DNA of 64,000 nt, from positions 4,181,501 through 4,245,500 of the forward strand of contig JAKSXM010000288.1 in the NCBI GenBank assembly GCA_022575985.1, given 5' to 3'. The notes under the pieces are model-generated. The model had not been told where the DNA came from. It saw only the letters and a program-made list of their open reading frames with translations, and did not search any database. This stretch comes from Anagrus nilaparvatae (lineage: Eukaryota; Arthropoda; Insecta; Hymenoptera; Mymaridae). Position numbers and translations under genes: made by a program. Of the stretch, positions 22,560 to 35,599 are shown one piece after another (position 1 is the first letter of the stretch; each line of letters opens with the position of its first letter).

Positions 22560-23084
22560 TGCCATAAGAGCTCCATAGAAAAAAATTGGAGGCATATTTA
22601 AGTTTTTGACCCGATAAACACAAATCCGGGGTCTATTTTGCAAAATTCGTGGTCAATTATTTGTTATAAATTGTTTAAACAAAATTTTTTCGAAAATTAC
22701 GTGTGACACCTTTGTGTACGTATTTTTTGACCCTCTGATTACGATTGTCAAGTTCTTTTTTGCAATAACCAACACTATTTTAAATTGTATTTAAACAATT
22801 TATAAACATTTAAATATTATTTAAACAATTAATCATACGACTTTGTAAATTAGAAATTTGGATTCAGTGAGTCAAAATATGTATAATAAAATCAGGGATT
22901 ATAAAATTTTAAATTATTTAAGCTACAGGATATTTAAGATTTAGATTTATGGCCGCAATTTTGCAATAAATTGTTAATAACAAATAATTGACCACAAATT
23001 TTGCAAAAAAGACCCCGGGTTCGTGTTTAGTGGGTCAAAAAAACATAATTACCACCAATTTTTTTCCATGAAGCTCTTTTGGCA
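22560..23084. mobile_element. TTAA-flanked MITE with long imperfect terminal inverted repeats
   Basis: 525 bp with TTAA at 22556-22559 and 23085-23088. Terminal repeats of about 120 bp pair 'tgccataagagctcca' with the right-hand end, and 'tttttgacccgataaacaca' with its inverted copy near 23020-23040. TTAA duplication is the signature of piggyBac-type transposition, but the ends (TGCCA) are not the usual CCY, so superfamily assignment is tentative. No coding. Confidence 0.7.
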
Positions 23085-23088
23085 TTAA

Positions 23089-25066
23089 ATTAAAAAAAAA
23101 AATGAATAAAAATATAAATATCTCGAAAATAATTTCAGGTATAAATGCGTTTAAAAAAAGCAGCCTGCAAGCAATGCCTGCAAGTATACTTTTAACCGAA
23201 GACAACCGAACTCTCAATAGCCGGAGATATCCGAAGTAACCTCCCCATATTCTCCAAAATATTCACTTAGTGTAAACTGTGACTTTACAAAGACATGCTC
23301 TAATACTTATAAAAATGGCTAAAAATTATTTCTAAAAACGTTTTAGCTACATAAGATTTTTATTTTTAATTTATTTATGGTGATTTATAAGAAATATGTA
23401 CTTAAAATACATTGAATTTAAAGATTTTTTTTGAGCACGTGGTCATTTCAACAGAATAGTTGTCTTAAATTCATCAAATTTTCATCTATAAAAATTAATT
23501 TTGTAAGTATTATAATGAATTCAAAAATTAATTAATACTGTAACTATTATTATTATTAATTTATTGCCATGTCGTATTACATAATATTTTAACAATAATA
23601 GAATAATGACAAATTATTAAAATAGTTTAAATGTTCTTATTCGATTCTAATATTTTTCTTTTGAGGTATAATGGCGTTAATTTTTACAATGTACTAATTT
23701 TATAAAATGAGAAATTTTCAATATTCATTTTATTTTTTAAATCGTAAAAAAAGATTGCGTATAAAATTAAAATTTTATAAATAAAAAAACGCTAAAAAAT
23801 TATTGGTACTACCTACGGTTCCTCAAGCAATCACAAATATTCATATGAATTGAAAATTTTAACCAGTTTATGTAATCATATCTGAGAATTAAAGTGATAC
23901 CAAAATTGATACTAAAACTAGGATTCCAGAGCAAAAAATTAGCCATCATATGGATAAAAAAAAAATTGCGTTGCGTTTTTTTATTTTTTAACGAAAAAAA
24001 TTTAAGTAAAAAAAATACGAGAAAAAAACATAATGAATTTCTTAAAACTAGAACTCCCGTGGGAAAAAAAATTAGATATTGCTTCCAACAAATGATAAAA
24101 TATAATCTTGTTTTTTTTATTCTTTTGTGTAAGAAATTTTGGGAAAAAAATTTTATTTAGGTATCAAATCCTGAAAATAGGCCTTCGATAAATGACTTCC
24201 AGAGTTTGGGGGAAGGAAAAAATGTGAATATTCGAGCAAAGGAGCAAAGGGAATATAATTATACGATAAATGATGAAACAGAATTCATCAGTCCCTGAAT
24301 TTCTTTTACATATAAAAACTATTTTGAATTATTAAAAAAAAAATTTACAGTCAATCGTTAAAAGCAAAGGTCGAAAAAAGCTATGTTTATATTAAAACCT
24401 TATAACGTAAAAATAAAGAAAAAAAATTTCTCAAAATTTATTGCAATAAAAATTTTTTAATTTGTTTTTATTATGGGTAACAAAAGAAGTCAATTGAAAA
24501 ATTACAATATTTATAGAAATAATATTTTAAGATATTTTACAGTTAAGCTGATTTGACTTGAGCAGTCGATAATATTTTGATTATGTTCTTTTATTATATT
24601 TGAATTTTGATATGTGTTTACTATAAATTATTATGATTATTATGATGACTAACCAAGTTAAATTACATATGTGTTCCGGTAAAGATTATTATTTTCTCTT
24701 ATTCTTAAAAATATTGTAACTCAAAACCAACCTCAAATTGTAAAAAAAATATTTTTGCAATTTTTATTTAATTTTTGAATAAATGTGTTAATTAGAAAAA
24801 AAACTTTTCATTAGAATTTTTTTAAACTGCTGTTTAAAAAAAAAGACCTCCATAAAAATCGCTAAAAATACATGTTATTTTTCTTAAAATCGTGCAATTT
24901 TATTTTCTCTATTTGTAGGTAAATAACCAACCCAAGGTTCTAAAAATTTATCAGTAGATTTATACAATTATTAACATCATTTTCGCCAAATATTATGAAA
25001 TTCTTTTCATTAGAAATTTGAACTGTAAAATACCTTAATATTTTAATATATATAATAATCTTTTTC
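23089..25066. other. AT-rich intergenic DNA
   Basis: About 2 kb with no gene or transposon end that I can support. The open frame at 23894-24160 is lysine-rich and low-complexity, as expected by chance in such sequence. Confidence 0.4.
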
Positions 25067-25069
25067 TTA

Positions 25070-25212
25070 GGCTGCTTCCACACGGAGCGCTTTAAACACA
25101 AAGTTATCTCAAACCTGTGTTTAAAATACATTGCGTAGTATATACATATATGTAATATAACTACAGATTTAACGCTAAGTTTGTGTTTAAAGCGCTCCGT
25201 GTGGAAGCAGCC
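25070..25212. mobile_element. PIF/Harbinger-type MITE
   Basis: 143 bp. The terminal inverted repeats are about 33 bp, starting 'ggctgcttccacacggagcg' at 25070 and ending with its complement at 25212. A TTA duplication lies at 25067-25069 and 25213-25215, the 3 bp TWA-type duplication of PIF/Harbinger elements. The interior is AT-rich and non-coding. The arms look identical, which suggests youth. Confidence 0.85.
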
Positions 25213-25215
25213 TTA

Positions 25216-26060
25216 TAATATAATATATCAAGTATTTTTAAATTTAAATTAAGAAATAAAAATGCTTGATTTTTATAAACCCTATTTCTTTGAAATTCAA
25301 TGAAGTATACACTATTTTTTTCGGATCAAATATTTTAAAATAATTATATACTTTTATTACTACGTAGAATTAACAATCAAATTTTTAAAATTTATATTAT
25401 AGGTGGGTATTTACAAAAAAAATTACAATTTCTTTTTTTTTCTAAGGGGGTTATAAAATAAAATTGTAACATTCGAAAGAGGGGAGGGTTAAATTATTAT
25501 GTGACAAATCAGATAAGGGGTAGGAAAGCCTGCAAAACCTTTAAAAAATCATGGATGACATTTATGGAAGACCATTTTGATAATTTATTTATTTATAGTG
25601 GAAAAATTTTGAGAAAAAAAATTAGCTATCAGGTTCTAAGAAACGAGTATTTTTTTATTTTATTTTACTCATTTAGAGGCGTATATGTTCGTTATTTGAC
25701 TATAACATATAACGAAGTATGTGACAAGTACCGTTGTTCTTATAATGAGTAATTTAGTAAGAGAAATCATTCAAGCGCGAGAGGCGCCGCTTAGTTACCA
25801 TTAATATACTGTATGGAGCACATCGCTCATTCATGGTGTTAGATTAAATGTAATGTAGAAATAATTGCGTGCTTTCATTTCACCCACAAATACCTTTACC
25901 CTAATCCAACATTTTACAGTATACAATATATTAATACATATTTTGGTAACCTTTAATACTACGACCCAATAGAGACTCTAAATCTGTACATGGGCCTGTC
26001 ATCAACAAGAAAAATATTATAGGGCATATCCATTACTTTTCATACAAAAGTGTGCGCACC
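25216..26060. other. AT-rich intergenic DNA
   Basis: A GC-containing patch at 25765-25800 ('caagcgcgagaggcgccgc') stands out, with nothing recognisable around it. No gene seen. Confidence 0.35.
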
Positions 26061-27536
26061 AATGACTCCGATCGGGCTCAAATTTTCAGGGGTGGTTTGA
26101 AGTAATAAAAAACTCAGCCAGCCAAAATTTCAGCCATTTTGCAGGATGGGTTGCCGAGATATAAGCTCTAAAAGGTCCAAAATTAGCTGTTTTTAGCAAA
26201 TTTTCAAAAATTTACTGGGCTTCAAGGATTAGTCCAGTCTAGCAAAGACCTTTCAAATGAGAACTTAAACGTTAAAAAAGCTTATCAGGGACCGGAGATA
26301 TAAGCAATTGAAAGTTTGCTGTTTCCGAAAATATCGATTTTTTAACAACTTTAATCGTCTGCAAAATTTTTCTCTGAGCACTTTAAGGGCTGAAAATTTC
26401 AGGAAACCTTCTTTTAATATTAAAAAAAATTCCCTGAAAATTTGGGCGATGGTATTGGCTTCTGTTCGTAGATATAAGACTCTGAAAATGTGTAGTAATT
26501 GGACCAATATTGGCCAATAAATGGTTAAGGGGTCAACCAAAAAATTTTTTTTCTTTAATATTTGAATATCCAGGGAAAAATGAGCTGATTTAAAAAAAAA
26601 AAATTTTTATTTTTGACCGAAAAATAAGCAAGTTATCATCATTTTAAGATTTTTTTTAAAATTTTCCGAAAATCCCAGTTTTAGGGCCATTATACAGTAT
26701 TCTAACTTGAAATAATGATAACTCGCTTATTTTTTGGTCTAAAATAAAAATTTTTTTTTTTTAAGTTGTCGTATTTTTTCCTGGCTATTCGTATATTTAC
26801 TAAAAAGAAACTGTTTATATGCAAAAATTATTTTTTTGGACCAAAAACTATCCTAATACATTGACAAAATAAAGTAAGTTCTAAAGTAATTTGCCAAAAA
26901 AAAATAATTTTTGCATATAAGAAGTTTCTTTTTTGTAAATATTCGAATAGCCAGGAAAAAATGATAACTTGCTTATTTTTCGGTTAAAAATAAAAATTTT
27001 TTTTTTAAAATCAGATCATTTTTCCCTGGCTATTCAAATATTGAAGAAAAAAATTTTTTGGTTGACCCCTTAATCATTTATTGGCCAATATTGGTCCAAT
27101 TATTACACATTTTCAGAGTCTTATATCTACGAACAGAAGCCAATACCATCGCCCAAATTTTCAGGGAATTTTTTTTAATATCAAAAGAAGCTTTCCTGAA
27201 ATTTTCAGCCCTTAAAGTGCTCAGAGAAAAATTTTGCAGACGATTAAAGTTGTTAAAAAATCGATATTTTCGGAAACAGCAAACTTTTAATTGCTTATAT
27301 CACCGGTCCCTGATAAGCTTTTTTAACGTTTAAGGTCTCATTTGAAAGGTCTTTGCTAGACTGGACTAATCCTTGAAGCCCAGTAAATTTTTGAAAATTG
27401 GCTAAAAACAGCTATTTTTGGACCTTTTAGAGCTTATATCTCGGCAACCCATCCTGCAAAATGGCTGAAATTTTGGCTGGCTGAGTTTTTTATTACTTTA
27501 AACCACCTCTGAAAATTTGAGCCCGATCGGAGTCAT
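26061..27536. mobile_element. Fold-back element, family 3 (1.48 kb palindrome)
   Basis: Arms 26061 to about 26790 and about 26810-27536 mirror around 26799. Outer ends are 'aatgactccgatcgggctca' and its complement. Matching frames at 26265-26540 (minus) and 27058-27333 (plus) differ at a few residues, showing some divergence between the arms. Inside each arm is a second, smaller inverted unit ('aaataagcaagttatcat' type at 26620-26640, 26705-26725 and 26960-26975). I find no clean target duplication outside; flanking sequences differ on the two sides. Confidence 0.75.
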
Positions 27537-27579
27537 TTTGGCAAAATTTTTGAGACCTTGCACGTCCAAATCGATTGTT

Positions 27580-28040
27580 ATTTCTTTCAAGGTTTTTAAT
27601 TTTAAAGATTTTGGCTAATATCATCAAAACCGATACTAAAAATTAAAAACCGACTTCGGGAGGTTTTTTGTTACCAAAAAAGCACCACTTTCTGAGAATC
27701 TCAAGTCGATCCTTTTCAGAGCATATTTTGCCGAATATTCACCCGTATCAGAACCAAAGAATCTAGTAAAAACGGTATTTCTATAATTTTTGAGACCTAT
27801 TAAAACTATTTTCATCAAAAATTAAAATCTTGGCAGCAATTTAAAAACTGTTCGTTTTTAATTGGCTAATGGCAACCGCTATGACAGGATTAGTGCATTT
27901 CGATAAAAAATTGAAGTTTATGAAGCATAAAAGATGACGTTTACGCCAAAAAATGATATCCATCAGAAGTATTTTTGTTAGTTTTCGAGGTTTAAGCGTT
28001 ATATTAAAAATTACTAAGAAACTTAATTATTAATATTGAG
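27580..28040. repeat. Partial copy of the family 1 fold-back core
   Basis: 'ttggcagcaatttaaaaact' (27830), 'aaaagatgacgtttacgcc' and 'cagaagtatttttgttag' parallel the right inner arm of the 13376-15040 element ('ggcagcaatttaaaaattgg', 'aaaagatgacacttatacg', 'ggaagtattttggttaac'). A single arm, with no ends. Confidence 0.55.
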
Positions 28041-28310
28041 ACCAGTGTTCCTAAGCCCAGAAAGCTCATTGGAATAAGCGGAGGTTATCGATTTCAACAT
28101 ATTATGGACTCGCAAGACAAAATTGTTTATAACGAATTGCGGTCATTTCCTAAGAAAACGAGATCTTTTAATATCTCGTTTACTATACATAAAATAACCT
28201 AATAAATCTAACATAAGAGAAAATAAAAAAAATTATTAATTTAAATTTAATTTTAGATGTACAAAGTTTTTTATTTTAAATGTAAAAAGAAAAAAGTTAA
28301 GTATTCACTA

Positions 28311-29790
28311 CACTGAAAAAAAATTCCGGTTGCCGCAACCGGAATTCCAGTTGCGGTAGCCGGAATTCCGGTTGTGGCAACCGGAATTCCAGCTTTAAAA
28401 ATAAATTTTTTTTTACGTCAAAGACTTAATATAAAACCATTCTATCTGTAAAAATAGATGTTTTAAGAAGAATAAATTAAATTTTTTATACTTTTTAAAA
28501 GTTATTAATTAATTATTAATGTTAATAATATTTATTACGCATTATTTCTTTAAACTAATATTTGACTATTTTTATTTAAATCTGATTGTTAGCAAATATT
28601 GTATAGATAAATATCCTATTTAATTCACCTTAAGAACATCAGAAATTTCGTAATTTAATTTATACCCTTCAAAATTTCCATGGAATTTTTAATTTGAATA
28701 ATTTTTTCTGTATATAAGTTTAATATTTAATATTTAAGTCTTGAGCCACACTAAAATATATTATTTGAACACAAAAAATTGTTTAAAACCTTGTGATAGC
28801 CCAGAAATAAGTTAAACTAACCTATTTCCTATTTCCCCTAAAAGACCTATTAAATAATATTGAACTTTTGAGTATTTTTAAGCAATTTTTTTTGAGACAA
28901 AAACAAATTTTGAGAAAATCAAATATTTTAAGAAACTCTAAGGGTCAGAAAAAGATACTCATAATAACTCTTAAATCCTTTATTTTTAATAGGAAAATTC
29001 GGGAGTTTCAGCGAAAATACGTCAGTTTAAATTAACTAAAGATAAAAGCTAAAGGTCTGAATCAATTTTTAATGTTGAAATAATATATTTTACTTTGGTT
29101 CAAGAGAGGTTCAAGACTTAAATATAATAAATTTAAATTAGTCAGGAAAAAAATAGTTCTTTTGGCATCCTTAAAAACTAATTTATACGATTGATAATAT
29201 TTTTGATGTAAAAAATGTAAAAAATGGATTAAAAGTAGTAAAAACTAGTGGAAAATGTTTAATTATGATAGAATGGAAGATTATTACAATGACAACTTTA
29301 TGGATCGAATGATTTTCCCAAGAATTGTACTTCTTTCGGAGTTTATTTTAGGTATTTTCAGCAATTTATTATTTTACTTATAATATCTCAGAAGTGTGAA
29401 TTTATTAAAAGATTTTATTTTATTTTTATTTAAATATTAAATTAATTAATTGACTATGTAAAAACAAGAGTAAAAACTATATTTTTGCTCAGACAAAATA
29501 AATGCTATAATAATAATAATAATAATAGTGTCAATATACTATTAGAATTTTTAAAATTTTTTAGTCAAATAATAGTTTAAATAAGTAATGTGTAATAAAC
29601 AATATAAATTTAAACAACTTTAAAAGTAGGTATACAAAATTTAAATTATTTTTCTTGAAACATCTATTTTTATGGATAGAATTGTTTTATATTATGTGTT
29701 TTACGTAAAAAAAATCTATTTTTCAAAGCTGGAATTCCGGTTGCCGCAACTGGAAAATCCGGTTGCCGCAACCGGAATTTTTTTTCAGTG
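28311..29790. mobile_element. TA-flanked transposon-like element with GGTTGC-rich inverted termini
   Basis: 1480 bp, TA at 28309-28310 and 29791-29792. The ends are inverted: 'cactgaaaaaaaattccggt' at 28311 against its complement ending at 29790. Immediately inside are tandem, self-complementary units of about 22 bp of the type 'ccggttgccgcaaccggaat': three or four at the left (28325-28392), two at the right (29735-29780). These could form hairpins or bind a transposase. TA duplication plus CACTG ends suggest Tc1/mariner ancestry. The internal 1.3 kb is AT-rich with no transposase frame; one exon-like segment lies at 29255-29351. Confidence 0.75.
29255..29351 (+). CDS. Possible orphan first exon resembling exon 1 of the membrane-protein paralogs
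   Basis: An ATG at 29255 opens 32 codons (MFNYDRMEDYYNDNFMDRMI, then a hydrophobic run ending in FIL). It ends at a splice donor 'ttttag|gtattt' in phase 1. Exon 1 of both paralogs A and B is also a short polar start plus one hydrophobic segment ending in phase 1. Sequence similarity is weak, so this may be a distant third copy, an exon captured inside the TA-flanked element, or chance. No exon 2 was found after it. Confidence 0.2.
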
Positions 29791-29794
29791 TAGG

Positions 29795-30770
29795 CACGGA
29801 AAAATCGAAAAGGATATACATATGTTTTTAAAACGCTCTGGATGCATTTATTTATTAATAATAATTTTTTAATATCATTGTCAATGCTTTTCGTTTTTTG
29901 GTACCAGATACTTAAAAACGAAAAAAAAATTGAATATGTCTATTTGTTTAAACAAAAACCACATCTTAAATTTTGGGTCATAAATGCATATACCTCTCCC
30001 TAAAATTGAATTCTATTTAATAAAAGTTATGTTCCAAAGTGCCCTCTATTTGAACATGCTGGAGTTTATGACCCACAATTTTCAAAAATTTAATACGACG
30101 TTTTTGTTAAAACAAATTAAAATTTTCAATTTTTTTTTTACCAAATACCGAAAAGTGTTGTTGACTCTTTCATTAAAAGTATTATAAATAAATGTATGGT
30201 TAAGATATCTTAGTTTCAAAATACGATAAGTAGCACTGTTAACCAAGAAGATATACTAGTATACTAGAAGATATACTAGATATACTAGATATAGTAGCTT
30301 TGGCATAGCCATGGATACACAACTTATTGTGTATCCATGGGCATAGCAGCTAAAAAAATTTTGTTGGGTTTTTACCTGACTTAATCAAGGCATTAATTCT
30401 TTTTTTCAACAATACTTCAAGCAAATTTAAATGGTATAGAATGATAAAACTGTTTTACATGATATTGATACGAGTACGAATTTCCGGATTTAGCCACGGG
30501 TTTAGCTTGGATGGTAATTTACGTGCAAATTAATGCATTCTTTATTAACATGGAACATGTTTATAGGGAGAGGGTACTCTGAAAATCTGAAAATCAGGTT
30601 GAGTAAATGTGTCCGATTTATAGGGGTGGGTCAAATAGGATTTAGAATAATCTGGGTTTTGAGATTTGTAATAATTTGGGTTAAGGAACATAGATAAGGA
30701 ACTTCGATTTAGAGACTTAGAATAAAACGGGCTTAGAGAATCAGAACAGTTTGGATTTACAATCTTAACA
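29795..30770. other. Intergenic DNA with small repeats
   Basis: 'atatactag' is repeated three to four times at 30245-30290. A short inverted repeat 'tggatacacaa...ttgtgtatcca' lies at 30311-30340. 30590-30720 has phrases shared with the repeat patch in intron 3 of paralog A and with the dispersed repeat at 15465. No gene. Confidence 0.4.
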
Positions 30771-30772
30771 TA

Positions 30773-33062
30773 TGGGTCAATATTTGTGAACTGTATATGA
30801 CTTTGCATGGGTGGGTCTCGAAATGTACTCCAAAGTATGTTTGGTCGAAAGTATATATAAAAAAAATAATTTTCCCCAATTTTTAGCTTTTTAGATCCAA
30901 TCCTCTATTTTTTACAGCGATTTTTGTTTTTTTCAATTTTTTGAAATTTTTAATTTTTGAGAAATTTATGTTCATTAATTTTTCTCGCAAACGCGCACTT
31001 TACAATAAAATTTTTTTTCCTTAAAGTACCCCATAGGAAATTTCCCGTAGAATTCGATTCTGGGGTCCAATTTTTTTTTTGAACTGCGCATGCGCGAGAA
31101 AATCAACTTTCTTGCTTTGCCTTTTCTAGCTTATATGCCTCAGCTGCAGACAGCTCAATTTTCATCCTGTTGGTCTCAAATTGTAGGTTTTTTCATATAC
31201 TTTTAGCATATGAAATCATTTTTTTGGGTAAATTTATTTTAAAAGCACTAAAATTGAAAAATAGCGATTTTTAAAAAATCATTTTTCACAAATTTTGAAT
31301 TTTCCGCCAAGTCACGTGACCAAATGAAAATCTGACTGAAAATTCGGATTTAGCGGAAAATTTTACATAAGGACACCAATTTTCGTCTTATTTCATTAAA
31401 TAGTTTCTAAGATATCCCATTTTATAGATAAAGATTAAAATTGACTTTTTTTAAAAAACCCTAAAAATGGGACTCTGACTTTAATTATCATATCTGTTTA
31501 ACAAATAATTATAAAAAGACGAGTAAAATTTTTTTGGAAACTAAGGGCTTGTAAAAAATTTTTGAGGCCTATAGAACTCGTTTCTTTTAAAAATTAGAAT
31601 TTTGACAGCAATTTCAAAATTGGTCATTTTTGGGTAGGAATAGGGATTTGGTTTATAGGCTATCGGCATGAGAGATTTACCGACAAATAATTGCAGTGTA
31701 CGGTAACTGAATGGTGACACTTATACCAAAAAAATGAGACCAATTGGAAGTATTTTGGTTAACTGGCAAGTTTGCAGCTTTGTATTAAAGATTACAAAAA
31801 AATCCTATTTGATAACATTGTGGTATTTTGTAGTTATTTAGTATTTTTCTATTTCTTTTATTTCTATAGCGTTACGGAAACATCCAAAACTTTTCCAAAA
31901 AGGGGGTTTTTTGTAAAATTTCTCGAGGAATCCGAAAATTTCGTCAAAATTTTCATTAGGTAACTAGAAAATTCGGAAAATTGAAAATAAGATAGAATAG
32001 CTACAAAATACAACAATGTTATAAAATAGGATTTTTTTTTATAATCTTTAATACAAAGCTGCAACCTTGCCAGCTAACCAAAATACTTCCAATTGGTCTT
32101 ATTTTTTCGGTATACATATCAACATTTATTTACCGTACACCACATTTATTTGTTGTTAATTCTCTCATGGCGATAGTCAATAAACCAAATCCCTATTCTT
32201 ACCCAAAAATGACCAATTTTTAAATTGCTGCCAAAATTCTAATTTTTAAAAGAAACGAGTTCTATAGGTCTCAAAAATTTTTTACAAGCCCTTAGTTTCC
32301 AAAAAATTTTTACTCGTCTTTTTATAATTATTTGTTTAACAGATATGATAATTCAAGTCAGAGTCCCATTTTTAGGGTTTTTTAAAAAAAGTCAATTTTA
32401 ATCTTTATCTTTAAAATGGGATATCTTAGAAACTATTTAATGAAATAAGACGAAAATTGGTGTCCTAATGTAAAATTTTCCGCTAAATCCGAATTTTCAG
32501 TCAGATTTTCATTTGGTCACGTGACTTGGCGGAAAATTCAAAATTTGTGAAAAATGATTTTTTAAAAATCGCTATTTTTCAATTTTAGTGCTTTTAAAAT
32601 AAATTTACCCAAAAAAATGATTTCATATGCTGAAAGTATATGAAAAAACCTACAATTTGAGACCAACAGGATGAAAATTGAGCTGTCTGCAGCTGAGGCA
32701 TATAAGCTAGAAAAGGCAAAGCAAGAAAGTTGATTTTCTCGCGCATGCGCAGTTCAAAAAAAAAATTGGACCCCAGGATCGAATTCTACGGGAAATTTCC
32801 TATGGGGTACTTTAAGGAAAAAAAATTTTATTGTAAAGTGCGCGTTTGCGAGAAAAATTAATGAACATAAATTTCTCAAAAATTAAAAATTTCAAAAAAT
32901 TGAAAAAAACAAAAATCGCTGTAAAAAATAGAGGATTGGATCTAAAAAGCTAAAAATTTGAGAAAATTATTTTTTTTATATATACTTTCGACCAAACATA
33001 CTTTGGAGTACATTCTGAGACTCGAAAATCCAAACTGTATACACTTCACAAATATTGACCCA
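30773..33062. mobile_element. Large fold-back element, TA-flanked (2.29 kb)
   Basis: Outer ends 'tgggtcaatatttgtgaa' (30773) and complement (33062), with TA at 30771-30772 and 33063-33064. Arms of about 1.07 kb mirror around 31918; the centre (about 31850-31985) is unpaired. A differing segment of about 50 bp lies just inside the ends (30795-30820 against 33010-33045). Internal modules ('gggactctgactttaattat', 'gacgagtaaa', 'accaattggaagtattttgg') are shared with the 13376-15040 element, so the two are relatives. No transposase; matching short frames in the arms (31772 plus, 32064 minus) are palindromy artefacts. Confidence 0.85.
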
Positions 33063-33064
33063 TA

Positions 33065-35585
33065 TAGTAAAGGTGATAATTACAAATTATAAAAATATCA
33101 AAATGTATTGTAATGTTGCGTAATATAAATGTATTATAATACATAACTAATATATGTAATATTTTATTACCCCATTTTAAAAAGTTTTTAAAAAATTTTG
33201 AATTATTTACTGCCTAAAAACTGTTTATAATTGCAAACATTTTTTAAAAAGAAATTAGTTTACAATATTAATTTACACTAAAACCGTTTGAAATTCAATT
33301 TAACGTTACATTAATTAACTATGCTGTACTAGTATAGTAAAAGAAAATGATTTCATACTGATGGATGAGGTTTCACATAGTTTATAAGAATATATTTTAA
33401 TTGCATTAGTCTTCTCAAAAATCAAGTCCAAGAATTTGGAAAATAAATTGAGATTAATACTGTCTTTTATATTTACAGGGATAAAAAAGTAATGAAACAA
33501 TTAAAGATTTAATTAGATAATACCTGGATTTACCTTCAAAGAAATGAATAGACACGCAGAATTAGGTCTTCTTGAAATAAACCTGGATTTTTTTATTAAA
33601 AAAGATAAAAAAACAGGATTTAGCCAGTGTAGTAATCGTTACGTCAACGCTACAATTAGTAGGTACAAGAAGTTTTAATAATACAGAGGAATTCAAAATG
33701 AATTTTTCTCAAGATTTGTTCATTTATAATAATTTACAAAACAAACACTTATTAAAGCTGAGTTACTAAAAGATATGACAGAATATCGCAAAAATTTTTC
33801 AAGATTCAAACTCAAAGAATTTTTCAAAGCTTTATTTTAAAAAAATACACCAACTATAGCAAGTAATTGTTAAGTAAGTTGCTTTCGAGTAAAGTACTTT
33901 ATTATATTCTTACAACAGTCTGTGTAATTTAAACTTGCTAAAAATATACTTTCTATTATAAATTTCATCAATTTTCGAATTTATATTAAATTTTTTTCTC
34001 TGAAAATATACGAACAGAGAATCTTTCTAGTATAGAAATCGGAAAAATAATCATTGTTTTAAAAAAGTAATTAAAATTAAAATAAAAATATAATTAAAAT
34101 TTATTAAAACTTTTAAAGTTACACAAAACTATTAAGGAGTTTGTTAAAATATATTGATATGTTGATATTTAAGTAATTTTCATATTAAATTGCATAAAAA
34201 TTAGAAGCATCAGTATATTGAAGTAAATATGTCATCTTTAAAATCTTTGAGGTTATGTTATGAATTGCATAATTAGCAATTTAAAGTAGCTTTATGATTC
34301 TCAAAACTTAACATTTACTAAACAAAATTTGCCTTTTTTAATTTAGTGTTTTGTTAATTTATACCGATTTCAAGACCGGATTACAAAATAAATATTTTAT
34401 TATGTGGTTCAATTTTTGAGATGAAAAACAAAAATTTTTATTAAAAATATTTATAAAAAAAATGTTTGAATGGCAGTAACGAAACTTATTTTTTTTAATT
34501 GATAGTAAACTATAAGACAATGCATTACTTTTAAATACATAAAAATCTTGGAGCTTTTTTAAAAGGAAAAATTTATTCTAGAAAAATTTAAATAACCAAA
34601 GGTAAATGTGGTAATAATTAATTTGATTTGTGCTTAAGGTTAATACGAGCATTTATTTTCGTATAATACCTGCAAATAGATTTTTAGTTATGCATCGCAA
34701 GTGGTGCTTAAAAACTTTTACGCCTGCTTTTTCTAAACCCCCGAATTTCATAGTTGTAGGAGGATTAAAATTCAGCTCGATATTGTGAGATACAGCGTAC
34801 TTATCGATAGAATTTTAATGTTTCTCTAATTGAAATAATTTAAATAATTCTCTTAATTTTTTTATTTACCCCACAAAATTATGATATTATATAAATATTT
34901 CAAAATAATTCTAATAAACCAAAAAACATTGTATGAAAATTTTTTTAATACATATTGCTATTTTCAATGAAAGTAGTCTTCGCCTAATATTTTTGATAAA
35001 ATCAGGGTATTATTAAATTCATCTTCATAATATTTCCCTATTCTTGCTAAATAGTCATTACATAAGTTTATAATTTAAAAATTTGTAAAAAGTATACATT
35101 AAAATAAATTTATAAGTAGCTCCATTTCCATCATGGCTCATCACCATAAATGCACAATAACATATTTAATGTGGTATTTTTGATTAAAGATGAAATCTAA
35201 TTCAACTTTAGACTGAATACTTTGTTTGCTAGGCTGTCTGAATTATCAAAAATATATGAGACTCGTACAGTTTTAGGTTTGTTGTAACTACCAAAATTAT
35301 TTTCTCGGTACATTATAGAAGCATATGATAAGCCTTATCAAAAATAAAATTAATATGTTTTAGATATTTAAAAATATATTATTTCCAATATCTGAACCTA
35401 ATGTTTGATCTCTGTTATGCAACTTATCTATGGTTAAATGAAAATATACAAAAATAATTAATTTTAAATATAATTAACTTACTCTTTCTTTGTTCAAGTC
35501 AAAATAATCCAGTGCTTTAAATACACACAAAAGGATTAAAAATATTGTTAACAAAAATAAAATAAATAACAAGTGCTTCTTTAGC
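33065..35585. other. AT-rich intergenic DNA
   Basis: About 2.5 kb with no gene, RNA or transposon end that I can support. 35520-35590 has a phrase ('caagtgcttctttagcacac') that recurs in variant form at 40948-41035. Confidence 0.4.
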
Positions 35586-35599
35586 ACACCAAAAAAATA

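Noticed and set aside
23894..24160. 88-residue lysine-rich open frame
   Set aside because: The composition is what A-rich DNA gives by chance; no features.
26265..27333. 91-residue frames in both arms of the 26061-27536 palindrome
   Set aside because: Same palindromy effect; no domain, no start context, low-complexity composition.
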